DNA of 64,000 bases from Ghiorsea bivora (lineage in GTDB: Bacteria; Pseudomonadota; Zetaproteobacteria; Mariprofundales; Mariprofundaceae), in NCBI RefSeq assembly GCF_000744415.1, contig NZ_JQLW01000005.1:224650-288649 (forward strand). Direction: 5' to 3'. The notes under the pieces are model-generated. The model was given only the letters and a program-made list of their open reading frames with translations, did no database searches and was not told the DNA's origin. Positions 29,567 to 37,425 of this stretch are shown here, piece after piece. Both the position numbers and the translations under genes were made by a program. How positions within the stretch are numbered: the stretch's first letter is position 1; each line of letters begins with the position of its first letter.

Positions 29567-30178
29567 GCCAGCTTAATGGGATGTACACCCAAAGGTTTAA
29601 TCGGGCACATCATCGTATCGGCCATGTGTTTCAGGGTCGGTTTAAGTCTATTATCGTGGATAAAGATGCATATTTACTTGAATTAAGCAGGTATATTGTA
29701 CGTAATCCTGTTGCCGCAAATATGGTTAATTCCGTAAGTGATTGGCCTTGGAGCAGCTATAACGCTACGGCAGGCATAGAAAAAAAACCTGCTTTCTTAA
29801 CTGTAAACTGGCTACTTTCCCAGTTTGGTGGTGATAGAGAAGCATATAAACGGTTTGTGAATCAATCTGAAGTCGTGATACCTTGGAAATCATTGAATGG
29901 GCCTGATTTGCTGGGCGATGATGCCTTTAGACAGAGGTTACAAGCATTCAAAAGTGAACCTGATCAGAATATACCCAAACGCAAACAAACGCTGCGGCAT
30001 TTGCCATTGGCTGAACTTGCAGCGCAAGAGAAAACACGTGGTGAATGGATGCGGAAAGCTTATCAGGAGCATGGCTATACGATGCAATCCATCGCAGATT
30101 TTGCAGGCTTACACCATTCTACAGTAAGCCGGCTTATCAAACAGCAAGATGAAAATGCGCGAAACAAGACCTGACCCC
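29293..30178 (+). mobile_element. Y1/HUH transposase element with 22-bp perfect terminal inverted repeats
   Basis: The outer left end 29293-29314 (begins GGGGTCAGGTCTTG) and the right end 30157-30178 (ends AAGACCTGACCCC) are exact reverse complements over 22 bases. A second left end is at 29010-29031 in the truncated copy. The element holds one transposase gene nearly filling it (886 bp). IS200/IS605-type and REP-associated elements normally have subterminal hairpins rather than perfect ends. No target duplication is seen, as expected for single-strand transposition. Confidence 0.8.
29338..30174 (+). CDS. REP-associated tyrosine transposase (Y1 HUH nuclease)
   Basis: A 278-residue single-strand transposase. 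The HUH motif is in CLMSNHYHLMIET (about residue 65). The catalytic Tyr is in LSRYIVRNPVAANMV (about residue 115). The C-terminus has a helix-turn-helix, YTMQSIADFAGLHHSTVSRLI, found in the longer RAYT-type family. It should nick and rejoin single-stranded DNA at the element ends. The ATG at 29338 is the same start as in the truncated copy at 29055. The last codons lie inside the right inverted repeat. Confidence 0.92.
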   Translation: MARPLRIEYEGAVYHVTSRGNAQTDIYLSDADRDIFLDVLTHVVERFDWVCHAYCLMSNHYHLMIETPKANLSRGMRQLNGMYTQRFNRAHHRIGHVFQGRFKSIIVDKDAYLLELSRYIVRNPVAANMVNSVSDWPWSSYNATAGIEKKPAFLTVNWLLSQFGGDREAYKRFVNQSEVVIPWKSLNGPDLLGDDAFRQRLQAFKSEPDQNIPKRKQTLRHLPLAELAAQEKTRGEWMRKAYQEHGYTMQSIADFAGLHHSTVSRLIKQQDENARNKT

Positions 30179-30196
30179 AAACACAAACACACAATC

Positions 30197-30790
30197 ATGC
30201 AAATATTATTTTTACTGGTTCTTATATACCCGCTTCAATTAAATGCTGAACCAAAGGTCTACGAAACAATTGAAGAATATAGCGTTATTTCTAAGAGTGT
30301 TGATAACTTACTTTCTAATCTCAATAAGGCTTCCCCAATTCGGCAACATGGTAGTATTTATCATGCTTACACAGATACTTATGTAGAATGGAATTACAAG
30401 TGGCGTAACCAAAAAGGCAGTTGCAAACTTAACCGCGTAGAAACTACAGTTCGTATTACTTATACGCTCCCACACCTTCTAAAAACTTCTTCAAGCAGGC
30501 AAGCTTTAAATATCTGGAATTCATATTACCCAGCCCTTGTTTTGCATGAAAAAGGGCACGGCACAATTGCTATCAATGCCGCAAAACAAATCGAAAAAAC
30601 ATTACTTGGGCTACCCATATATACCAATTGCGATTCTTTAAACCGAGAAGCAAACCTAAAAGCACATGATATTTTAGCACGATTTAGGCTTAAACAGGCG
30701 AATTATGATACAAGAACTGAGCACGGTAAAACACAAGGTGCAAATCTAGAATTATACTTATATAGAAAGCCTACTAAAAACACGAAGTAG
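30197..30790 (+). CDS. DUF922-family secreted putative zinc protease
   Basis: A 197-residue protein with a signal peptide (MQILFLLVLIYPLQLNA, cleaved before EPKVYE). The HExxH-like motif LHEKGHGTIAIN near the middle is characteristic of the DUF922 family, thought to be zinc-dependent peptidases. An upstream W-rich segment (TYVEWNYKWRNQKGSCKLNRV) and a disulfide-capable pair of Cys are present. The frame is open back to 30149 inside the transposase gene, but the ATG at 30197 gives the proper signal peptide. It lies just outside the right end of the mobile element and has no attC after it. Confidence 0.75.
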   Translation: MQILFLLVLIYPLQLNAEPKVYETIEEYSVISKSVDNLLSNLNKASPIRQHGSIYHAYTDTYVEWNYKWRNQKGSCKLNRVETTVRITYTLPHLLKTSSSRQALNIWNSYYPALVLHEKGHGTIAINAAKQIEKTLLGLPIYTNCDSLNREANLKAHDILARFRLKQANYDTRTEHGKTQGANLELYLYRKPTKNTK

Positions 30791-30843
30791 ATCTGTATTT
30801 TCCCTAAATCAGTAATGTAAGGGGCAAGGTCTTTGCATAATGT

Positions 30844-32208
30844 TTAATCATGTGATGCTTCTTTAAAGAGGTGGTCTATATTTTGGTTCCACTCATTTCG
30901 GTATAAACGCAGCCATTTATCCGCTTGGGTTTCGCCTGATTTCACCACATCAAACAACGGCAATAAATATTGTGCCTCACATCTTCCCTGCTCATCACAA
31001 ATATCAAGGTTGTTTAACCCTTGTTTTGCCATATTAAGTATAGTTTCAGCATAAAAATGTACATTTTTATCTAAAAAAGGTGTTTTTAGGGCTGTTTTTG
31101 GAACATTTTCCATCAAATCAACGACTTCCTCATGTTTCCAGCCTTTTACCATGTCCCAAGCCTGGTTCAATGTAGGCTCATCATAAAGCAGACCTTTCCA
31201 CAATGCAGGCAATGCTGAAATCCAGTCCCAGCCGCCTGCATCCGCACCACGTACTTCAATAAATTGCTTTAAGCGCACTTCGGGGAATGTAGTACTCACA
31301 TGCAATTCCCAGTCGGCATGGGTGGGGTATTCACCAGGTAACATAGGTAACTTACCTTCCAAGAAGTCACGAAAGGATTCACCCGTGCAATCAATATATT
31401 CCGCATCTCTAAGCACAAAATACATAGGCACATCAAGCACCCATTCTGTCCATGATTCAAAACCAAAATCATCCTCAAACACACACTTGGGAATGCCTGT
31501 ACGGTTGGGGTCGGTATCTAACCAACAGTCGGCGCGGGTAGACAATAAGCCCGATGGTTTACCATCTTTAAAAGGTGATGCCGCAAACATAGCGGTTACC
31601 ATAGGCTGCAAGCAATAAGCCACGCGCATCTTTTTCGCCATATCTGTTTCGGATTCAAAATCCAAATTGGCTTGGGTTGTTGCGGTGCGCAACATCATGT
31701 CCAAACCTTTGTTGCCCACTTTAACCATGTATTCGCGCATCACATTGTATCGCGCCTTGGGCATCCACGGAATATCACCGCGTTTCCACTTGGGCTGAAA
31801 ACCAAGCGCCAAGAAGCCAATCTCTAATTCCTTATTAAGCTGGCGCAACAAATCAAAATGGTGACCCACTTCATCATGTGTTTCATGAATCGTTGCCAGT
31901 GGCGCACCCGATAACTCCAGTTGCCCACCTGGTTCAAGAGTGATGGAAGCTAAACCATGTTTAAGCGCAATCGGATTGCCATTTTCAAGCACCGCAAGCC
32001 ATTGTTCATCATGGTTCCAGTCGGCTAAACGCTCCAGCAAATGTTGAATGCTTTTTTCACCAAAATACGGAATAGGACGCAATGTTTGCGTACAATACCC
32101 AACTTTTTCATGCTCTGTACCAATCTTCCAAGCTTCTCTTGGTTTATTGCCACGGCGAAAATAATCAGCCAATTCTTCTCGATAAATGCGCTTATGTTCC
32201 AAAATCAT
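30844..32208 (-). CDS. gshA: glutamate--cysteine ligase, plant/alphaproteobacterial type
   Basis: First step of glutathione synthesis. At 454 residues it is the length of the GCS2 (plant-type) family, not the E. coli type. Conserved segments include WKIGTEHEKVGY, SITLEPGGQLELSGAP, MPKARYNVMREYM, ATTQANLDFESETDM and HVSTTFPEVRLKQFIEVRGAD. It is a single gene, divergent from the NusG-II gene 37 bases away; gshB is not adjacent. Glutathione would also supply the glutaredoxin-type arsenate reductase at 43702. Confidence 0.93.
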   Translation of the reverse strand: MILEHKRIYREELADYFRRGNKPREAWKIGTEHEKVGYCTQTLRPIPYFGEKSIQHLLERLADWNHDEQWLAVLENGNPIALKHGLASITLEPGGQLELSGAPLATIHETHDEVGHHFDLLRQLNKELEIGFLALGFQPKWKRGDIPWMPKARYNVMREYMVKVGNKGLDMMLRTATTQANLDFESETDMAKKMRVAYCLQPMVTAMFAASPFKDGKPSGLLSTRADCWLDTDPNRTGIPKCVFEDDFGFESWTEWVLDVPMYFVLRDAEYIDCTGESFRDFLEGKLPMLPGEYPTHADWELHVSTTFPEVRLKQFIEVRGADAGGWDWISALPALWKGLLYDEPTLNQAWDMVKGWKHEEVVDLMENVPKTALKTPFLDKNVHFYAETILNMAKQGLNNLDICDEQGRCEAQYLLPLFDVVKSGETQADKWLRLYRNEWNQNIDHLFKEASHD

Positions 32209-32245
32209 TCCCCATCATCTAGCTTGCGTATGTGGAAACATACCC

Positions 32246-32695
32246 ATGACAACAAAAAACAACCACCCTAAAGCGGCTACGGTTAGTTTTCGCCAATGTC
32301 TACAAGGCACTTGGGCGGACAGAACCTTATTATTTGCCTTATTATTGACCATTGCACTTTTATGGCTGCAAATCTCACATACACTCAACCAAGGTGCCCC
32401 CACAGCTTATATTTACCACGGCGATACACTGTTAGCAAAATACCCCTTACCGGATGACGAGCATATTATTCATGTCGCAGCACAAGGAGAAATCGGTATA
32501 TCTGATATTGAGATATCCAAAGATGGTATTCGTTTTGATAGTTCCCCGTGTACAACCCACCATTGCATACTTGCAGGCACCAAAAGATATGCAGGCAGCG
32601 TGATTGCCTGTGTACCTAACCACATTATGGTTGTCATTCGGGGCTCTGATAAAGAAAATAAAACGCGCATCAAATTTGATGCAATCTCTGAGTAA
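32246..32695 (+). CDS. NusG domain II-containing membrane protein
   Basis: A 149-residue protein with one N-terminal membrane helix (LLFALLLTIALLWLQI) and a periplasmic domain of NusG-II type (AYIYHGDTLLAKYPL, then ISDIEISKDGIRF, SSPCTTHHCILAGTKRYAGSVIACVPNHIMVVIRG). The CxxHxC-like cysteines are usual for this family. The ATG at 32246 is chosen because the open frame before it runs across the gshA start. The gene is next to a Gx transporter gene, as in many Rnf- or FMN-related gene pairs. Confidence 0.75.
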   Translation: MTTKNNHPKAATVSFRQCLQGTWADRTLLFALLLTIALLWLQISHTLNQGAPTAYIYHGDTLLAKYPLPDDEHIIHVAAQGEIGISDIEISKDGIRFDSSPCTTHHCILAGTKRYAGSVIACVPNHIMVVIRGSDKENKTRIKFDAISE

Positions 32696-32697
32696 CC

Positions 32698-33243
32698 ATG
32701 CATCAACAAAAAATAAACATCCCACCACGCCCAAAGCTTGCCTTCTTAGAGCAGCAAGCAGTTTGGCTTTCCTTCGTACTATTGGCGATTGGTTTACATG
32801 TATTTGAGGCAGCACTGCCCAGTTTAGGTCCATGGTTTAAGTTTGGTGTCGCCAATATCATGACCTTACTGGCGCTGATGTATTTGGGTGTACGTGCGGC
32901 TTTCACCCTTGCCCTTGCCCGCGTCATTATTGGTAGCATGTTTATCGGCACATTGTTCACCCCCACCTTCTTTATCAGCCTTTCAGGTGCACTTACCGCC
33001 GCCACGGTTATGGTTATATTGTATCAACTATTTCCTCGCATCAGTTTGATTAGCTTGAGCCTGCTGGCAGCAATCGCGCACATGTCAGGGCAATTTATTG
33101 CTGTAGAAACATGGTTTATTCAACAACCAGCCCTGTATTACCTGCTCCCCCCCTTGCTTGCCCTATCTTGTATTAGCGGTTGGATTAATGGTGCAATCGC
33201 AACATACATTTGGCAAAAACTAAAAGCGGAGCATGAGAAATGA
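32698..33243 (+). CDS. Gx transporter-family membrane protein
   Basis: A 181-residue membrane protein with five or six helices. It belongs to the family long annotated as heptaprenyl diphosphate synthase component I (VANIMTLLALMYLGVRAAFTLALARV is characteristic). The family is now called Gx transporter because it pairs with NusG-II proteins and resembles energy-coupling-factor-type substrate-binding subunits. The substrate is unknown. It starts 2 bases after the NusG-II gene and ends in a 4-base overlap with the DUF924 gene, so they form an operon. Confidence 0.78.
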   Translation: MHQQKINIPPRPKLAFLEQQAVWLSFVLLAIGLHVFEAALPSLGPWFKFGVANIMTLLALMYLGVRAAFTLALARVIIGSMFIGTLFTPTFFISLSGALTAATVMVILYQLFPRISLISLSLLAAIAHMSGQFIAVETWFIQQPALYYLLPPLLALSCISGWINGAIATYIWQKLKAEHEK

Positions 33244-33794
33244 ATACAACCAACATAAAATATCAAGATATCATCACCTTTTGGTTCAAAACATTAACAC
33301 CGAAACAATGGTTTATAAAAGATGCAGCACTGGATCAACTTATACATAAAAGTTTCCATGCAATACATGCCGCTGCATTGCGCGGTGAGCTTTATATGTG
33401 GCGCGAAACACCTGAAGGTAGGCTTGCCGAAATCATCGTGCTTGATCAATTCTCACGTAATATGTTTCGTGATAACCCCAAAGCTTTTGCATCGGATACG
33501 CTTGCTTTAGTACTTGCCCAAGAAGCCATTCGCCAAGGCGATGACCAGCGCATTGTTATTGAGCAACGCGCTTTTATGTATATGCCATATATGCACAGTG
33601 AATCAGCCCTGATTCATGAACAAGCTGAACAGTTATTTAGTCAGCCTGGTGCAGAATATAATTATGAGTTTGAATTAAAACACCAAGCTATCATTAAGCG
33701 CTTTGGTCGTTACCCACACCGCAATGCAATTTTAGGCCGTGAATCAACACCTGAAGAGATAACTTTCCTTAAACAACCTGAATCTTCATTTTAG
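33240..33794 (+). CDS. DUF924-family protein
   Basis: A 184-residue cytoplasmic protein of the DUF924 (helical, TPR-like) family. Recognisable segments are ITFWFKTLTPKQWFIKDAALD, LAEIIVLDQFSRNMFRD, and the C-terminal FGRYPHRNAILGRESTPEEI. Its biochemical function is not established. It overlaps the preceding Gx gene by 4 bases and ends 9 bases into a small gene on the other strand. Confidence 0.85.
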   Translation: MNTTNIKYQDIITFWFKTLTPKQWFIKDAALDQLIHKSFHAIHAAALRGELYMWRETPEGRLAEIIVLDQFSRNMFRDNPKAFASDTLALVLAQEAIRQGDDQRIVIEQRAFMYMPYMHSESALIHEQAEQLFSQPGAEYNYEFELKHQAIIKRFGRYPHRNAILGRESTPEEITFLKQPESSF

Positions 33795-33956
33795 ATCATC
33801 ATCTTTTTTATTTTCTAAAGGTGGCAGTTTCCGATTGGGTTTATTGTACCTTTTCCACAAATAGGAACCCAACCAAATCGCAGCACCCGCAGCTAAAGCA
33901 TAGATCAATGCTTCACCTTCAGTAGATTCATCGCGCAGGCTTCGCCAGCCAATCAT
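33786..33956 (-). CDS. short single-span membrane protein, function unknown
   Basis: A 56-residue reading frame on the minus strand. It starts MIGWRSLRDESTEGEA, then a membrane helix LIYALAAGAAIWLGSYLW, and ends in a basic then acidic tail (KRYNKPNRKLPPLENKKDDD). The positive-inside rule would place the tail in the cytoplasm. GAGAG lies upstream of the ATG. The amino acid composition and the clean single helix support a real gene. It lies 59 bases downstream of the DUF3240 gene on the same strand, so it may be the last gene of the metal efflux operon. Confidence 0.5.
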   Translation of the reverse strand: MIGWRSLRDESTEGEALIYALAAGAAIWLGSYLWKRYNKPNRKLPPLENKKDDDLK

Positions 33957-34015
33957 GCCTTATCTCTCATCAAACCCAACGTAGCCTCAGCATCAAGATA
34001 AGCAAGCCATGCATG

Positions 34016-34327
34016 TTATAAATGCCCTGCCTCATCAACGGGGGCAACCCAATAAAACAACTCTTTGATATGCCCTTCTTGCCTAAGCTTTTTCAATGCC
34101 TGCAATACATCTGCAATATCCACAGCACTTAACACAACATCAATACGCACATGGGGGGTATAACCCACCACCTTATCACGTGCAGAAAGAAAAGGGTTTG
34201 TTTCTGACTGTTCACTATGCCCTTCTATATGACTCAAAGTAAACCCTTGGATTTGCGGCATGGTTCGCAAATAATCGCAAACGTCTTGCTGTGCTTTCAA
34301 ACCCATCACCAGTGTTAATTGCTTCAT
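34016..34327 (-). CDS. DUF3240-family protein of a metal efflux operon
   Basis: A 103-residue protein resembling the DUF3240 family, which shares the ferredoxin-like fold of nitrogen regulatory PII-like and CutA-type proteins. It begins MKQLTLVMGLKAQQDVCDYL and ends ELFYWVAPVDEAGHL. Members are encoded at the end of RND heavy-metal efflux operons, where they may sense or regulate. The start overlaps the CzcA gene stop by 4 bases, so translation is coupled to the pump. Confidence 0.7.
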   Translation of the reverse strand: MKQLTLVMGLKAQQDVCDYLRTMPQIQGFTLSHIEGHSEQSETNPFLSARDKVVGYTPHVRIDVVLSAVDIADVLQALKKLRQEGHIKELFYWVAPVDEAGHL

Positions 34328-37300
34328 ACCAGCTCCTCTTGTGGTTTTACTGCATCATGCTGCACCTTATGTTCATTTTTCTCTTCCAGCCACGCATACA
34401 ATGTTGGCAAAAGAATAAGTGTGAGCAATGTAGAGCTGAGTAAACCACCAATCACCACTACAGCCAAAGGCTGCTGCAATTCAGAACCTGGCCCTGTCGC
34501 AAACAGCAATGGTACTAAACCTAAACTAGCAATCATGGCTGTCATCAATACTGGGCGTAAGCGACGTTCTGCACCCTCTTTGACCGCTTCAAGCACACTG
34601 CGTCCATTTTCACGCAGCTGGTTAAAGAATGTCACCATCACCACGCCATTGAGCACCGCCACCCCAAACAAGGTAATAAAACCAACCGATGCAGGCACGG
34701 ATAAATACAAACCCGATAAATATAAACTCACCACACCACCAATCATGGCAAACGGAATGTTCATGATAATCAAACCTGCCTGACGCAATGAACCGAAAGT
34801 AACAAACAGCATCAAATAAATAAGCACGATCGCAATAGGCACAACCAAACTTAAACGGTCTGCCGCCCGTTGTTGGTTTTCAAACTGACCACCAAATGTA
34901 ACATAATACCCCGTAGGAAATTTTATTTTACTTTCAATTTGCGCGCGAATATCCTCAACAAAACTCACCACATCACGCCCTTCAACATTCGCCTGAATCA
35001 CCACTTGGCGCCGTGCTGATTCGCGGGCGATTTCCACAGGTCCATCCACTTCATGAATTTTAGCCAAAATATGCAATGGAACCTTGGCACCACGTGGTGT
35101 GGTCACCAATAAATTTTGAATATCTTCAGCCGAAGTACGATCTTTTGCAGCATAACGCAATAACACAGATGTACGGCGGTTATCTTCAATAATTTCAGTG
35201 ACAACTTGACCTGCAACTGCTGTTTCAATCAACATATTGATATCTTCAACATGCAAACCATATTTGGCAATCGCTTCGGATAGTATATCGATTTGCAGAT
35301 ACGTTTGCCCCGATAATCTACCTCTAAAAATATCAACGGCACCATCCACTTGGGATACAATGTTTTCAATTTCCGCAGATAAACGCTCCAAAGTTTGTAA
35401 ATCATCACCATACAACTTGATGGCCATAGCAGAGCGCACCCCCGTTAACATTTCAGACACCCGCATATCAATCGGCTGTGAAAATGCATAATCAATGCCG
35501 TCAAACCGCTTCATTTTTTCACGTAGCTTTTCCAGCAATGTTGCCTGATCAATTGTCCATTCATCCTTGGGTTTGGTAATAATAAAATTGTCGGTTTGAT
35601 ACAAACCCATAGGATCCATACGCAGCTCATCAGCCCCTGTACGCGAAACAACACCAATCACTTCAGGGATTTCCATAAATGCCTTTTGCATAGGTGCATC
35701 CAAGGCTAAGGAATGTTTCAACGAGACATCCGATGCTTTTTCCATCAAAATCACTGTAGAACCTTCATCCATAATCGGCATGAATTCTTTACCAATATAC
35801 GGAAATAACGAAAGTGCTCCCACCAGCATCGTCACAGACAAAGTCACAGCAACCAAACGAAAACGAAGTGCCGCATTCACCACAGGACGGTAAACTTTCT
35901 TGAGTGTGCGCATCAGCCAACCGTCATCTTCACTACCACCTTTCATGACCAAGCTAGAGACCACTGGAATCACAGTGAGTGACAAAATAAGCGAGCCAAT
36001 CAAGGCAAAAGAAATGGTAGCAGCCAGTGGCATAAACATTTTCCCTTCCAGCCCTGTGAGGCTAAATAGCGGCAAAAACACCACAATAATAATCAATACG
36101 CCACTGATGACAGGTGTTGCCACTTCCGTGGTTGCACGGTACACAATATGCAGCTTGCTCACGCCTTTGGGAGCATGGCTTAAACGCTCATAAATATTTT
36201 CCACAACCACCACTGCGGCATCCACCAGAATACCGATGGCAATGGCAAGCCCACCCAACGTCATCAAGTTGGCGGAAATACCTGTTAGATGCATCATAAT
36301 AAAGGTAAACAACACGGAAAGCGGCAAAATAATTGCAACCGTTAACGCAGCGCGCAAGTTGCCCAACATAATAATTAAAACCAACAACACTAAAATAACT
36401 GCTTCAGACAAGGCTTTTTCTACCGTAAACACGGCTGCTGAAACCAACTCACTTCGATCATAAAAGGGAACCAGTGTGACACCTTTAGGCAAGCTTGTTT
36501 TCAGTGCCTCTAGCTCCTGTTTAATCCCTTCAATGGTTGTTCGGCTATTCGCACCTTTGCGTAACAAGACAAGCCCTGTAACAACTTCTCCTTCACCATC
36601 GGCAGTCACAGCACCATAACGTGTGAGTGAACCCATATGCACATCAGCAACCGTATCCAATGAAATCGGTACACCATTACGCACAGCTACTGTAATGCGA
36701 CGAATGTCATCAGCATTACGTAATAAACCCACAGTACGCAACAATAACATAGTTTTATCACGCTCAATCCTATCGCCACCAGCGCTGCGATTATTTTTTT
36801 CTAAAGCATATTGAATATCCTGGATACTTAACCCATAACGAATCAAAGCTTTAGGGTCTGGGTTGATTTCAAAGGCACGTACTTCACCACCCAGCGAGTT
36901 AACATCCGCAACACCATCTACGGTGCGTAAACGTGGGCGTATCGTCCAATCTTGTAGAGAACGCAGTTCAGCATTGGTATAATTCTCACCTTTTATGCGG
37001 TACATGAAAATTTCACCCAAAGGGGTTGTAATTGGTGCTAAACCACCAGCAACACCTTTAGGTAACTTTCCCCAAACTTGATTGAGTCGCTCTGTAACTT
37101 GATTCCTAGCCCAGTAAATATCTGTGCCATCCTCAAAATCAATTTTGATAATACTCAAAGACGACTTGGTCACAGAGCGTAAAACTTTCTGTTTTGGTAA
37201 ACCCTGCATTTCCATTTCCACAGGGAATGTGATTCGGCTTTCCACTTCTGTAGGCGATAAACCAGGTGCTTTGATAATAATTTGTACTTGTGGCGAAGAA

Positions 37301-37425
37301 ATATCGGGAAATGCATCAATAGGTAAGGTTTTAAATGACCACAAACCACCAGCTGCCAAAGCCGCCGCTAAGATGAGTAACATCAAACGTTGTGTAAGGG
37401 AAAAACGTATCAAAGCAGCAATCAT
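34324..37425 (-). CDS. heavy-metal RND efflux permease (CzcA/CusA family)
   Basis: A 1033-residue inner-membrane pump of the heavy-metal efflux (HME) RND group, shown by LSPTEVESRITFPVEMEMQGL, a typical HME motif, and by the CzcC gene upstream. The helix-4 proton relay reads AIAIGILVDAAVVVVENIYERL: it keeps the second Asp and the Glu but lacks the Asp of DFG found in CzcA, like CusA (Cu/Ag). The exact metal is uncertain; Met and Asp residues around QPIDMRVSEM may be near the metal site. No adaptor gene is in the operon, which would be needed for a full tripartite pump. Confidence 0.9.
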   Translation of the reverse strand: MIAALIRFSLTQRLMLLILAAALAAGGLWSFKTLPIDAFPDISSPQVQIIIKAPGLSPTEVESRITFPVEMEMQGLPKQKVLRSVTKSSLSIIKIDFEDGTDIYWARNQVTERLNQVWGKLPKGVAGGLAPITTPLGEIFMYRIKGENYTNAELRSLQDWTIRPRLRTVDGVADVNSLGGEVRAFEINPDPKALIRYGLSIQDIQYALEKNNRSAGGDRIERDKTMLLLRTVGLLRNADDIRRITVAVRNGVPISLDTVADVHMGSLTRYGAVTADGEGEVVTGLVLLRKGANSRTTIEGIKQELEALKTSLPKGVTLVPFYDRSELVSAAVFTVEKALSEAVILVLLVLIIMLGNLRAALTVAIILPLSVLFTFIMMHLTGISANLMTLGGLAIAIGILVDAAVVVVENIYERLSHAPKGVSKLHIVYRATTEVATPVISGVLIIIVVFLPLFSLTGLEGKMFMPLAATISFALIGSLILSLTVIPVVSSLVMKGGSEDDGWLMRTLKKVYRPVVNAALRFRLVAVTLSVTMLVGALSLFPYIGKEFMPIMDEGSTVILMEKASDVSLKHSLALDAPMQKAFMEIPEVIGVVSRTGADELRMDPMGLYQTDNFIITKPKDEWTIDQATLLEKLREKMKRFDGIDYAFSQPIDMRVSEMLTGVRSAMAIKLYGDDLQTLERLSAEIENIVSQVDGAVDIFRGRLSGQTYLQIDILSEAIAKYGLHVEDINMLIETAVAGQVVTEIIEDNRRTSVLLRYAAKDRTSAEDIQNLLVTTPRGAKVPLHILAKIHEVDGPVEIARESARRQVVIQANVEGRDVVSFVEDIRAQIESKIKFPTGYYVTFGGQFENQQRAADRLSLVVPIAIVLIYLMLFVTFGSLRQAGLIIMNIPFAMIGGVVSLYLSGLYLSVPASVGFITLFGVAVLNGVVMVTFFNQLRENGRSVLEAVKEGAERRLRPVLMTAMIASLGLVPLLFATGPGSELQQPLAVVVIGGLLSSTLLTLILLPTLYAWLEEKNEHKVQHDAVKPQEELV

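Noticed and set aside
30149-30196. Upstream extension of the DUF922 gene into the transposase
   Set aside because: The first residues overlap the transposase end in another frame, and the ATG at 30197 starts a complete signal peptide.
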